A DNA stretch of 64,000 nt. Source: Mixophyes australis. Lineage: Eukaryota > Chordata > Amphibia > Anura > Limnodynastidae. A program made the position numbers and the translations under genes. Where the stretch lies: NCBI GenBank assembly GCA_036250195.1, contig JAVHZZ010000006.1, positions 183,965,350 to 184,029,349 of the forward strand, given 5' to 3'. The notes under the pieces are model-generated. The model was not told the DNA's origin. It saw only the letters and a list, made by a program, of their open reading frames with translations, and ran no database searches. The stretch's first letter is position 1. Each line of letters starts with the position of its first letter. Shown here in pieces: positions 21,561 to 32,658 of this stretch.

Positions 21561-22073
21561 ACTGGTGTTGAATTACCTCACGTCTATTACTGGTGGATAT
21601 TGTGCGACTTTGGCCACCCAGTTTGGTGTCAAATGTTGCACGTACATCACCAATAATACTGACGACCCCAAGGAGGTCATAGACTGGAAAATGGACAAGA
21701 TTCTGCAACTAAAATGGGAATTTCGGAGGAACCATAATTCTTCATTATATGAGGATGGAGAAGAGGAGGCAGGATGGTTCTTGTGGCTGAATCCTGCAAA
21801 GTGGTTCTCTGGTCTAGGAGAGTGGGTACAGGAAATAGCTGCTAGCATATGTAAGCTCCTTATACTGGGTGTCATCTTAATAATTGGCTTATGTGTCCGA
21901 TGTGTTCCTACTGTGTTGAAGTGTGGAAAAATTTCTAATGAGGTAAAGACTGAAAAACAAACTGTAATGGTGGTGAGGGATACAGGTATCATGGTCAATG
22001 AAGAACTGCATTACGATCCTGGCATCGAGAGCATAATTAGATGATAGTTTTGTTCACTATCAAAGGGTGGAGC

Positions 22074-22916
22074 TGTCGAAGTCAGCTAATTGGATATGGT
22101 CATTTCAAATTAATATCTAACAATCCGATTGTCTATGTCTGAAGTTATGTGACTAGTACACTATGGCATGGAGGAGTGTAACAACCACAACACAACACAA
22201 CAAACACTTATACACGCATTTACACAAACACATACACATGTAATTAGCTCATATTAACATTAGTTGCAACACATAGTTATTTGTAATGAAATGTAGCAGA
22301 GTTTATGGTGAAATATTATAATGTTATATACATGTTATTGAGATCTAAGGTTCAGGTCACAGGAAACATCATGTCTAGTATCATTCTAATCCCCTATTTT
22401 TCAGCAGACGTCCGGTTCAATCGCCGAAAGAATCGCACCTTGCGTATGCTAGATATGGATTATAGGGAATAAATAAATAATCATGTATGGTATTGTGTGT
22501 GTAGTGCTAATAGACCAGTTTGAACTAATTCTTGGTGGGAAGATTAGTATGCATCTTCTGGAGAGCTGACCCCCACCCTTGGATGGCATCGTTTGAACTG
22601 GCCAATGACCTGCATTACACTGGACCTTCCTGAAACCTGAACCTATGGAAACATGTCAAATTATCTGTATTGTTTTCCCTGTATCACTGACTGTATATAA
22701 GCAGGGGCTCTGGGACCAGTATTCAGTCTCTCTGACCACAGACTTCAGGACTGAATGACTGTATACTGGATCCAGGGCGCCTGCTAAAGTAACGGCTGTA
22801 CTTATTTTATTTGAATTGTTACTCTACTGCTTTTTGCTATTAAATCACATTATGTTTTGGAACCACATCACTGGAAGTGGACAATCGTTATTGTATAGCG
22901 ACTAGACGTACATAAC
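22074..22916 (+). repeat. ERV 3' LTR
   Basis: It starts TGTCGAAGTCAGCTAATTGG after the polypurine tract. It has a TATA box TATATAA at 22694-22700 and an ATTAAA poly(A) signal at 22839-22844. The right edge is set near the ACATAACA at about 22916 and is uncertain. Only its first 280 bp or so match the 5' LTR. Confidence 0.7.
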
Positions 22917-22945
22917 ACTGTAACCTCTCACCCTCCACTACATTA

Positions 22946-22998
22946 ACACACACACATACACACACACACATATATATATATCTATATATATATATATC
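22946..22998. repeat. CA and TA microsatellite
   Basis: CACACA runs followed by TATATATATC. Confidence 0.9.
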
Positions 22999-23171
22999 TT
23001 TTTTTTTCTTAAAACTAATGCCCACTGTGAACAATTGTTCATACTTGATTATGATTTTCAGGACTTTATCTCTAGTTTGGTCTCTACGATGGATGGTGGG
23101 CGATGCACCCTGATGAGAGGGTCTGTACTTACTTTTCCCAAGTTCACAACTATACTCAAATTGATTATTCA

Positions 23172-23545
23172 TACTGTTGTGTTGTATAATATGAACTAGG
23201 GGCACCGCTGTGTGGCATAATATGAACTGGGGGCACTATTGTGCTGTATAATATGTATTGAAGCCTTACTGTGTGGTATAATATGAAATGGGGGCAATAT
23301 TGTATTTTATAATATGAATTAGGGGCATGAACTGGGGGCACTATTTTGTTGTAAAATATGAATTGGAGCATTACTGTGTGGTATAATATGAATAGGGGCA
23401 TGACTGTGTGGTATAATATGAACTGGGGGCACTATTGTGTTGTATAATATGAATTAGGGGCATGAACTGGGGGGCACTATTTTGTTGTATAATATGAATT
23501 GGGGCATTACTGTGTGGCATAATATGAATTGGGAGTACTAAGATA
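23172..23545. repeat. TATAATATGAA(C/T)TGGGGGCA minisatellite
   Basis: About 13 degenerate units of 26-30 bp, each with ATAATATGAAnTGGGGGCA and TGTGTGGT or TTGTTGT variants. Higher-order duplication is visible: the block around 23315-23390 recurs at 23455-23535. Confidence 0.85.
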
Positions 23546-23552
23546 CTATCTG

Positions 23553-23554
<2 letters not shown>

Positions 23555-23593
<39 letters not shown>

Positions 23594-23615
23594 GCGGGAT
23601 GGGGGGGGGGGGGCG
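23555..23615. repeat. GT microsatellite and G run
   Basis: About 17 GT units, then GGCGGGAT and a run of about 11 Gs. Confidence 0.9.
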
Positions 23616-24591
23616 GCAAAGCAAATTTTTGCACCTGGGCCCACAACTCGCTAGTTCCGCTGCCTCTAGCCATTATATACTGTTCTTTTTTATATTATAC
23701 AGCACTGAGATAACCTGCTTTGAAGACATGTCAGTGATCGTAAATTTCTTCTACATGCAGATTTTTTTCTTTAGGCAGCTTCAGGCAAATACTCCCACCT
23801 TCCTCTATGTATGAGACATTGTAATATATCTGAATGAGGGACATTCATAGGCAAACACAGTAGTCACACTAAACAAACCGGAAAAAGCTTGAGTTTCTAA
23901 TCTTTGTATTCCTTTGAATTAAAGGAAAAGTATGTAACAAAAGATAGCACTACTAAGGTTAAGGCAATAATGTTTACTGCAGGATTTGTCAGCAACTCAC
24001 ACAGATCATTTACCACTACCTTTTCTTGGAAAGACAGCACAGCTACTTTTCACCTGCCTTTTTTAAATGTGAACAAATGTATAAGCTCATTTTACAGAGG
24101 TGTATTAGGACTTGTCCACACAAACAGAATGCTTGCTTTGCCCTCCAAATGGAATGAGATGAGAATATACCACCTGGTAAATATCGCCAACAAGGGATCT
24201 ATTGATCCCCATTGCCATGCCACATAGGCTGTGCACACAGACAGAAATGGAATACGCAGTTTGGAAACGACCGAGAGAAAATGGTGTCTGAATCATCAAT
24301 AGAGCACTTTCTGACAGTATTTGCCTTTGATAGTTCCAGTTCAGCAATGCAACGCTTGTATTCCACTCAAATGGACAAGCTCTTTGTGTGTACCGATCGC
24401 CTATACATAGTGGTAGGCTGGTTCAATATCCATGAAAGTACAGTATATCAATTCCTAATGCCTCAGTGATGTCACTGGTTCTTGGTCACTTCCTATTGAT
24501 TAAGCAAACAAAATGATTGCCACCATGTGTATGCAACTGATATATGTAAATAATATAATGAAATAACAGACTCTAATTAAATAAAAGTATT
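23616..24591. other. no gene seen
   Basis: Open frames of 80-107 codons overlap on both strands (for example 23904-24227) but show no domain and no splice signals worth noting. Confidence 0.35.
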
Positions 24592-25527
24592 GTAACGTCG
24601 GAGGTGTTATCAGTGTGCCCCGGTGACTGTAGGCGAGCTCACCGGGGGGGAACACTATAGCAAATGAGAGTCCGGTCTCACTATAACTAGAAGTGATTTT
24701 GCAGACAGAAGCGTCATTGTGGGAGCGTGGTCACTGGTGCAGCACTAGGGGCATCACTTGGGGAAAGACTCATGTTTCCAGGTCAAGAATGGAGGCGGCC
24801 ATCTTGCTGGGGACATGTTACAGAATAGGAAGAGATCTTGGGCTCCCCAGGCGTTCTGGGAAGTGAGTGCATGCAGCTACAAGGTCTGATTGTTTATTGT
24901 AGATAAAGGGGAGAGAACCCTGTCATGTAAAGGCCCCACTTTAAGAAGATGGGTGGTGCGCGCTGGATGCCGAGGGACAGCATTTTATGAAAGATGGGAA
25001 AGGATGGTTCTAGCACGGGTACCTCCTAGGAGCCACCAAGGAGTGGCTGTATGGTAAGGAGCCACTTGAACCAGATGTTATACTGTATGGAAAAGAAGCC
25101 CTATGTAAAGAGAGCTCTCATATGTAAAGGGGGGGGGGGCGCCAATTTTCACAGTGTGCCTAGGGCGCCAAGGACCCTAGCACCTGCGCTGGGGGCACTG
25201 CATTAAGGCAGCACAGCTACCAAAAGAAAGTTCCTGGATACTGGGATGGTATTATGAAAAGCAGCCTAGAATAACTCCACTGAGTTGGAGAGACATATAT
25301 TGAGGATGGTTTACGTTGGAGATATGTGAGAAACCTGTTGTGCCTGGAAATTTTAAATATTCAGGGGACCCTCTGGTCGAGGATGCCCCACCTATGCAGA
25401 CAGATACTTAGCCCCTGCTATGCCATAGAAGGAACAGGAGAGGAGGGCAACAGCAAGTGGGATATCACACTATATTATAGCACCCCAAGTAAGTGATCAC
25501 TCACAGCACCTGCAGGGTTTCACACCA
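24592..25527. other. GC-richer segment, possible solo LTR
   Basis: A compositional island that starts TGTAACGTCGGAGGTG and ends near a GTTTCACA, with no reading frame. TG...CA ends and length would suit a solo LTR, but I cannot find a target duplication, a TATA box or a second copy. Weak. Confidence 0.25.
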
Positions 25528-25933
25528 TCTACCTATTTCTTTCTGGTCTTAGTAGCAATTCCATTACATCATTGCAAAAGCCAACAACTCTCTTTTTTTC
25601 AGAACATACACAGACTGCTTTATTGTTGTAGTGATTCTTTTCATAGACTGACCATGAACACTGGAGATCATAAAAATGATGGCTATTATTCTATACCACC
25701 AGGGTCTGATTAAGGGTTCTGACTGCCCCGGGCTAATACACCTCTAGCTCTCTCCCCAACAATGTTTACATAAATATTCAGCAACAATCAAAATATCATA
25801 CAGCACATGCACATCAAACAATTAATGCACATAGGGAGCTTTATTTTGATGTTTAGCATATTATATAAGGCATATATCTGGAACTCACTCCTGAATATTC
25901 AGTAGTATTCTCCAGCATTCAATTTTGTACTGA

Positions 25934-26782
25934 CTGACTGTAAAAGGTGTCATGTAAGGCCACGTAATATCTTACTTGGCCAAGAGGAAGCAGGACTATT
26001 GCGAAAAATACAACTCTCTGCATTTGGCCATGACTACGCAATTCACTAACTACGTATCTCGCCCGACTGACGAAACCCTCTGTGTTTATAACTCTGAGAG
26101 ACAATTATTGGAAAGATTTTTGATATCTAATACCCAGTTCAAGCTATTCCAAACATAAATTCTATAGGTGGGAAAGAAGGTGGGTAAATTGCTAGCGAAT
26201 GTGGCCAAACCACGGATACAGCGTAGTCAGATTCTCACCATTAAGAATCATGTGACTGACTCTAGCTCTACAACAATATTATATCAACCTTCCATTCTTA
26301 TTATGAATAACTCTTTACTGTCACTCCTACTCATCCTACTCTCTACTCGAAACTGCTTTGAGATGCTAGACTCCTTCCACTTACATTTGCACAAAGGGAG
26401 CTTCTAAATTCTGACATTACTCCTGGAGAGAAGGTCAGGCGCACCATCTCCTCCCTCCACAGCAATAAATCACCGGGTCCGGATGGATATAGTGCTGAAT
26501 TTTATAAGATCTTGAACACACACGTCACCCCCTTTCTTACTAAGCTATACCAAACACTACATAGGGACAGCCCCTCATACCCTAATTTCAATGAAGCCCA
26601 CACAATTTTCATACTAAAACCAAAAAAGAACACTACTGTGGTGAAACCAAGTATTAATATCACCTTAACCAATCTGCATCTCGTTTCTCACAAACTGTGG
26701 ACTATAAAAACATATACTTTTTCTAGCCCTCTGGTTCCCCATATTTGTCAGTCATATTTAAACTTGCAGGGCTTTATGGGAT
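25934..26782 (+). pseudogene. L1/Tx1-type LINE ORF2 fragment
   Basis: Frames across 25976-26160 and 26168-26260 contain the linker signature of L1-type ORF2 (KKVGKLLANVAKPRIQ ...). Then 26440-26510 reads SLHSNKSPGPDGYSAEFYK, a strong match to the start of the L1 RT domain (NKxPGPDGxxxEFYK). After this the sequence decays (IFILKPKKNTT near 26610). Several frameshifts; no catalytic YxDD box is reached. Confidence 0.75.
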
Positions 26783-27055
26783 AGGCGCAAAGAGAAATAG
26801 AAACATAAGGATAAAAAACATATAAAATAAACCTAATATCAAATATATATAACTATAGAAGGATGTTCAATATATGAAATTTACTGATAAAGCTATAGTC
26901 TTGTACCGTATAATTAGTTGGAGCATGTACAGTAATATCTATCAAAAACATGAAATTACCACACATATAATGTCCACAGAGCTCAATTCCACTTTAGACC
27001 AAAATAGATCCACCTTGCATGAGTAGTTCCATATATGCCTTAGTATAATCGTTTT

Positions 27056-27341
27056 CCAATTCCACCAACGTTCATGTAAGCCGCATATCACATAAGATTG
27101 AGCACCATTGAGCCTCTGTTTATGAAGTGGGAACATCTTATTATCGGGTCAGTGACTGTCAGCCTACATTAAAGAAACATTTATAGGAGCTGCACGCTTA
27201 ATCAAATGTGAGTTGTTCCTAAAGATTTTATATTCCCATTTGCATTTGAGACATACTATACTATTGGCTGCCGTTTTTTCCTTCCCCTCTTTTTTCCTAT
27301 CTTATATGATATGCGGCTTACATGAACGTTGGTGGAATTGG
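27056..27341. repeat. 43-bp inverted repeat
   Basis: 27056-27098 and 27299-27341 are reverse complements with a single mismatch (core GCCGCATATCA / TGATATGCGGC, GAACGTTGGTGGAATTGG). The loop is about 200 bp. Confidence 0.85.
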
Positions 27342-27378
27342 TGCTGGGGACACATAGATTAGCCTTTCTCCAAGCCAA

Positions 27379-27982
27379 GGGGCACATTTATCAATCATCG
27401 GCAAAAGTGAGAAATAGTTATCAATCCTTATCGCATGGATAAGGATTGAACTATTTCTCAAATTTATGAACAACGGATCACAGAAACAGCAGTTCCGATA
27501 AACTACTGTTTCTGTGATAAAAAAAATCATACTTACCCCCCTCTTCGGAAGCGCTGTCTGGGGATCTCCTCCAGGTGTTCTTCATCCTTCAACTGCGCAT
27601 GTGCATTTCGAAGAGCTGCGCACAAAGATCCCCTCTCTGTCTCTGCAACTATCATTGCAGAGAGAGAGCTGTGAGTGACAGGGAGGGATCATGTGATCCC
27701 TCCACACATGCGCTGTCCAGCTCTGCTCTTCGGAGCAGAGCTGACAGCCCTGAAATCTGACAATTATGATAATGTACACCAGCTTCAGCTTGCGTACATT
27801 ATCAAGACAAGTTGCCGAAAAAAATGTTTTTTCGGAACCATACTGTTGAATGGTGACTGCTCCCAAAAACGAAGAGGAGTGCAAAGCAGCAGATATCATG
27901 CACCTTTCATAAATTTGCGGAGGACACCCAGGGAGCTTAATTTGCCGGTAAGAGCACTGTCGTGCCTTCTTAAATATACCCC
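27379..27982. mobile_element. multi-hairpin MITE, copy 2 (604 bp)
   Basis: Same family as 6218-6830 in reverse orientation. Ends GGGGCACATTTATC and AAATATACCCC, flanked by CAA triplets (27376-27378, 27983-27985). The hairpins line up in the same order: a CCTTATC stem, an AACAGCAGTT stem, a CTCTGCAAC/GCAGAGAG stem, GGGATCATGTGATCCC, CAGCTCTGCTCTTCGGAGCA and a CCGAAAAAAAT stem. Loops differ but stems are conserved. Confidence 0.8.
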
Positions 27983-27985
27983 CAA

Positions 27986-28608
27986 GTATTAAGCTACTAC
28001 AGTTTGTAATATGTTATCCACACACAATTGATCTAACGATCTATGCTATCTACTTCCTTATGTACCCAGGGAGCGATATCCCTTCATTACATACTCCTCC
28101 ATACACCATTTGATTACACCATAAGTCCAGTCGGCTTATTTCATTGGCTCAGGATTTTTCCTGATATATCCATTGGCCGCCTTCTCAAAACCTTATCTTA
28201 TTCATGCTTATTCGGCTCTCTCCTCCTTCGTTCACCCGTCGGCACCAGGTCTCGAGACCTCCATGTCCAACACCTGATCCACCTTTGACTACACCACCAC
28301 GTCTCTCGGGACTCATACAGGTGTAAATCTTACCAGCCTAAGGTAATTGCAACTTACACTGTATAACAGTAGGAGGAACAAGAACTCCGCTCACAGCATA
28401 CCGCGCACAACCAACACCTTGGCATCGCAGCCGCATCAGTGTCATTACCACAAGCTCGACTTGATTAATTTCCAGGTAATTGCATCACTAAACACATACA
28501 AGGCAGAATCCCACAGAGACACCACACACTTCCCTGCGGCGTCCGTCAGAGATTCTCTGGACTAACCAGCAATAGCCACACCAGCACTATCACTATTAAC
28601 TAACACTC
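27986..28608. other. no gene seen
   Basis: No ORF with motifs. Could be further diverged L1 3' sequence, but I cannot show it. Confidence 0.3.
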
Positions 28609-29061
28609 TAGGGGGCACATTTATCAAAACTCGCAGAATATGAAAAATAGTTTTCAATCCTTATCGCTTTGATAAGGATTGAACTATTTCTCATATTTAT
28701 TAAAAAAGCAACACAGGAACAGCAGTTCCGAAAAACTGCTGTACCTGTGAAGTGGAAATCATACTTACCACTGCCTCTTCGGTTCTGAAGCAGCAAGCGA
28801 TGAACGGGGCTCCTCTTCTGACTCCAGTGCGCATGCGCCGAGTGAAACCCTGGGGCATGCGCACAGACATCTCTGCTCTCGCTCTGCAACTATAGTTGCA
28901 GAGAGTGAGCGGTGAGTGACAGGGAGGGATCATGTGATGCCTCCACACATGCACTGTCCAGCTCTGCTCTTCGGAGCAGAGCTGACAGCACTGAAACTTT
29001 TCAGTAATGATAATGTACGCCAGCTTCAGCTGACGTACATTATCATTAGAGATGGTCACTG

Positions 29062-29190
29062 ACCCCCGTGTTTTGGTTTTGGATTCGGTTTTGGATCTGG
29101 ATTACCGTTGTGTTTTGGTTTTGGTTTTGGTTTTGCAAAACCGCCATTGCGTGTTTTGGTTTTGGTTTTGGTTTTGTTTGGTTTTGTTTT
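29062..29190. repeat. TTTTGG hexamer-rich subterminal region
   Basis: Runs of TTTTGG and GTTTTG next to the terminal repeat; the same arrangement sits at 33362-33482 in hAT element 2. Confidence 0.85.
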
Positions 29191-29429
29191 GCTATTTTGT
29201 TGGAAAATACATGTTTTTGTGCCTAAAATAACCCAATTTAGTGCTCCAACTGTTTTAGAGATAAGTAATCTAATTGTTGAGGTAATAAATCATCCAAAAA
29301 AACTGTTTAATTCTTCGTTGGTAGGCCTTCATTTATTCTACACACAAAACAGATTGTCTTCCTCTCCATCTATGCATATTGGCAATGCAGCCATCGTCTT
29401 TGAATCTATATTACACCCTACACTTATAG

Positions 29430-29870
29430 TTAAATATGTAAAGAAATGGAAAAAGACAGTTTGCTTTCTGTCTCTATAGGCCCCCCTCCACTTTTTTAAA
29501 AAAACAAAAAATTCAGCCATTATAGACTGTACAATATTAATTGACATGGAGAAAGCCAGTTTGGTTTCTGTCTCTCTAGGCCCCCCTCCACTTGTATAAA
29601 ATACCAAAAAATCCAGCCGTTATAGACTGTACAATATTAATTGACATGGAGAAAGCCAGTTTGGTTTTTGTCTCTCTAGGCCCCCCTCCACTTGTATAAA
29701 ATACTAATAAATTCAGCCGTTATATACTGTACAATATAAATTGAAATGGACAAAGGCAGTTTGGTATCTGTCTGCATCAGATCCTCTCTCCACTAGGAGT
29801 AAAATAGAAAACTATTCAGCCGTTATATAATCTAGAATATAAATAGAAATTGAGAAAGGCAATTTGGTAT
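29430..29870. repeat. minisatellite, about 105-bp unit, 3' side of the hAT-1 ORF
   Basis: Four to five units each with GACATGGAGAAAGCCAGTTTGG-type sequence, a CCCCCCTCCACTTGTA block and CAGCCGTTATA. The outermost unit runs into the ORF's stop region. Confidence 0.8.
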
Positions 29871-30475
29871 CTGGCTGCATCATAATCATCAACATCATCA
29901 TTAGCGCCCTCGTCGCCTACACAAATCTCCCCCTCATCCTCTTCTAATTCCAAAGTGGCATCCTCAATTTGGGTATCACCGGCTACACTCGGGCTATTAA
30001 GGCACACATCAGCAGAATGCTCACGATTAGACATCCCACTGTTGGATGGACTCTCCACAGGGATTGTTGTCATTTGTGAATCAGAGCAAATATTCTCCTG
30101 TAATGCCTCACTGTTATCTTGCAGCTCAGCTTTGACGCGTAACAGTAGTTGTGCACCAATTGTAGGCTGGGTAACTTTTTGGGATCTGCCACTAATAGCC
30201 AAAGGTGAAGGCCTCATTCTCTCTTTGCCACTGCGTGTGTAGAATGGCATGCTTGCAATTTTTTTTTTATCGTCACTTAACTTTTGCTCAGTTACACTTC
30301 TTTTTCGCTTCAATACAGTAAATTTTTTTTTGGTTTTTGTTTTTTGCACTAATTTGAAAACACTCTGTTGTTTGACATCGCCTTGGCCAGATGACGTACT
30401 GGGAACACTAACATCAGGACTGGTGACAGAACCTGGTTGCTCATTTAGATCATATGTGGACTGCTTTGAATCCAT
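29816..30475 (-). CDS. hAT N-terminal-type ORF without catalytic domain (219 aa)
   Basis: It starts at ATG (MDSKQSTYDLNEQPG). It has a Ser/Thr-rich start with VPSTSSG, a Lys/Arg-rich block (likely nuclear localisation, residues about 48-75), the motif MPFYTRSGKERMRP near residues 77-90, then an acidic C-terminal half (EEDEGE). The large transposase at 38884 has the same layout and a near-identical MPFTTRSGKERLRP motif before its BED finger. This looks like the N-terminal part of a related transposase kept as a stand-alone ORF. Its role is unknown; a regulatory or titrating role is speculation. A 233-aa homologue is at 34218. Confidence 0.7.
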   Translation of the reverse strand: MDSKQSTYDLNEQPGSVTSPDVSVPSTSSGQGDVKQQSVFKLVQKTKTKKKFTVLKRKRSVTEQKLSDDKKKIASMPFYTRSGKERMRPSPLAISGRSQKVTQPTIGAQLLLRVKAELQDNSEALQENICSDSQMTTIPVESPSNSGMSNREHSADVCLNSPSVAGDTQIEDATLELEEDEGEICVGDEGANDDVDDYDAARYQIAFLNFYLYSRLYNG

Positions 30476-30500
30476 TCTGAGCGCAAACCACTGGGGAGTG

Positions 30501-32100
30501 CTAAAAATTATTTAGTAGATTCTGCTGACAGTTATGACTTTTGACAGCCAGAAATATTAATGCACAATTAGGGAGGACACCCCAAAAACACTGAGGAGTG
30601 CTAAAAATTATTGAGTAGATACTGCTGACAGATATGACTTTTGACAGCCAGAAATATTAATGCACAATTAGGGAGGACACCCCAAAAACACTGAGGAGTG
30701 CTAAAAATTATTGAGTAGATACTGCTGACAGATATGACTTTTGACAGCCAGAAATATTAATGCACAATTAGGGAGGACACCCCAAAAACACTGAGGAGTG
30801 CTAAAAATTATTGAGTAGATACTGCTGACAGATATGACTTTTGACAGCCAGAAATATTAATGCACAATTAGGGAGGACACCCCAAAAACACTGAGGAGTG
30901 CTAAAAATTATTGAGTAGATACTGCTGACAGATATGACTTTTGACAGCCAGAAATATTAATGCACAATTAGGGAGGACACCCCAAAAACACTGAGGAGTG
31001 CTAAAAATTATTGAGTAGATACTGCTGACAGATATGACTTTTGACAGCCAGAAATATTAATGCACAATTAGGGAGGACACCCCAAAAACACTGAGGAGTG
31101 CTAAAAATTATTGAGTAGATACTGCTGACAGATATGACTTTTGACAGCCAGAAATATTAATGCACAATTAGGGAGGACACCCCAAAAACACTGAGGAGTG
31201 CTAAAAATTATTGAGTAGATACTGCTGACAGATATGACTTTTGACAGCCAGAAATATTAATGCACAATTAGGGAGGACACCCCAAAAACACTGAGGAGTG
31301 CTACAAATTATTGAGTAGATACTGCTGACAGATATGACTTTTGACAGCCAGAAATATTAATGCACAATTAGGGAGGACACCCCAAAAACACTGAGGAGTG
31401 CTAAAAATTATTGAGTAGATACTGCTGACAGATATGACTTTTGACAGCCAGAAATATTAATGCACAATTAGGGAGGACACCCCAAAAACACTGAGGAGTG
31501 CTAAAAATTATTGAGTAGATACTGCTGACAGATATGACTTTTGACAGCCAGAAATATTAATGCACAATTAGGGAGGACACCCCAAAAACACTGAGGAGTG
31601 CTAAAAATTATTGAGTAGATACTGCTGACAGATATGACTTTTGACAGCCAGAAATATTAATGCACAATTAGGGAGGACACCCCAAAAACACTGAGGAGTG
31701 CTAAAAATTATTGAGTAGATACTGCTGACAGATATGACTTTTGACAGCCAGAAATATTAATGCACAATTAGGGAGGACACCCCAAAAACACTGAGGAGTG
31801 CTAAAAATTATTGAGTAGATACTGCTGACAGATATGACTTTTGACAGCCAGAAATATTAATGCACAATTAGGGAGGACACCCCAAAAACACTGAGGAGTG
31901 CTAAAAATTATTGAGTAGATACTGCTGACAGATATGACTTTTGACAGCCAGAAATATTAATGCACAATTAGGGAGGACACCCCAAAAACACTGAGGAGTG
32001 CTAAAAATTATTGAGTAGATACTGCTGACAGATATGACTTTTGACAGCCAGAAATATTAATGCACAATTATGGGGGACACCCCAAAAGCGCTGGGGAGTG
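30501..32100. repeat. 16 x 100-bp tandem array in hAT element 1
   Basis: Exact 100-bp period, unit beginning CTAAAAATTATTGAGTAGAT and containing GACAGCCAGAAATATTAATG. Inner units are almost identical (one CTACAAATTA variant at 31301), while the first and last differ more and resemble the two units in hAT element 2. The array lies between the TATA box and the ATG, so it occupies the 5' leader or an intron. Confidence 0.95.
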
Positions 32101-32270
32101 CCAAATTTGAAGAAAAAATAATAAACCTCTATCCTCCTCTCTGCACTAGCGATTTTGGTTAGAGCAATTGCAAGAACAATATTGTATTCTCTGTCCCTAC
32201 TCTAATTAGCCTATGACTACACCCTGCTCTCTCCCTCTGTCAAATGGCGATGGATTGCTGTGGAGGCGTG

Positions 32271-32278
32271 TATTTATA
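32271..32278 (-). promoter_or_regulatory. TATA box of hAT element 1
   Basis: TATAAATA on the minus strand, about 170 bp inside the terminal repeat. The surrounding GTATCGCGAGA and GATCCGACAACG blocks are shared with the other two hAT elements. Confidence 0.6.
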
Positions 32279-32658
32279 AAGTTGAAGTATCGCGAGAACC
32301 GAGTCCCGAGATCCGACAACGTCACAATGACGTTCGGCCTCGATTTGGATTCGGAATGGGCGGGAGAGTACCGAGCTGCTCAGCTCGGTACTCGGATACC
32401 CAAAGTTCGGGTGGGTTCGGTTCTCGGAGAACCGGACCCGCCCATCTCTAATTATCATGTTTGAAAAGTTAATTACATTTATTGTTAAATAGCGTTACTG
32501 AGCACTCCCCATACATTGTTATGGGGAGTGCTCAGTAAAATGATAGGAGATGCAAAGCAGCAGATATCTATGATATCTGCTGCGATGCTGCTATCATAAA
32601 TAGCATGTTGTTTTCGGGGATTTTACTGGGGGGAAACCTTTCATAAATAGGCCCCTAG

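Larger units (their letters stand above)
17382..22044 (+). pseudogene. env: ERV env pseudogene, interrupted by a Gypsy-like insertion
   Basis: It begins with an ATG and a Phe/Leu-rich signal-peptide-like stretch that soon goes out of frame. The surface subunit continues in another frame to a stop at 18228, with several N-linked glycosylation sites and many Cys. A second frame (18329-18686) carries a furin-type Arg-Gly-Lys-Arg site at 18440-18451 and the start of the transmembrane subunit. The gene is then split by the inserted element and resumes at about 21561. It continues with a Cys-X10-Cys-Cys motif (21601-21639), a membrane span near 21845-21910 and a cytoplasmic tail ending at 22044. 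At least two frameshifts plus the insertion make it non-functional. Confidence 0.75.
15773..22916 (+). mobile_element. endogenous retrovirus, pol-deleted, carrying a nested Gypsy-like element
   Basis: Order: 5' LTR-like segment, leader, gag start, env surface and transmembrane parts, polypurine tract CAAAGGGTGGAGC (22061-22073), 3' LTR. No protease, reverse transcriptase or integrase is visible between the gag end (17195) and env start (17382), so pol has been deleted. The class appears gamma/epsilon-like from the type of env, but without pol this is inference. The right border (about 22916) is estimated, and I could not find a matching target duplication. Env is broken by frameshifts and by the element at 18687-21560. 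Confidence 0.75.
29047..32450 (-). mobile_element. hAT transposon 1 (non-autonomous, 3404 bp)
   Basis: Terminal repeats TAGAGATGG and CCCATCTCTA, flanked by a perfect 8-bp duplication ATTATCAT (29039-29046, 32451-32458), the hAT hallmark. On the minus strand, in order: a GC-rich subterminal region with ATCCGA/CTCGG motifs, TATA box, a 16-unit array, a 219-codon ORF, a second array and TTTTGG-rich subterminal DNA. No BED finger or catalytic domain, so transposase must come from elsewhere. Confidence 0.92.
28612..32655. mobile_element. multi-hairpin MITE, copy 3, split by hAT element 1
   Basis: Left part 28612-29046 and right part 32451-32655, joined across the inserted hAT. Ends GGGGCACATTTATC and ATAAATAGGCCCC with TAG triplets on both sides (28609-28611, 32656-32658). 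The right part carries an extra GAGCACTCCCCAT / ATGGGGAGTGCTC hairpin not seen in the other copies, so this copy belongs to a variant. Confidence 0.8.

Noticed and set aside
24592..25527. Solo LTR at the GC-richer segment
   Set aside because: No target duplication, promoter elements or second copy could be found; kept only as a weak note.
30501..32100. Regular array considered as CRISPR-like
   Set aside because: Units are contiguous with no unique spacers, and the context is a eukaryotic transposon.
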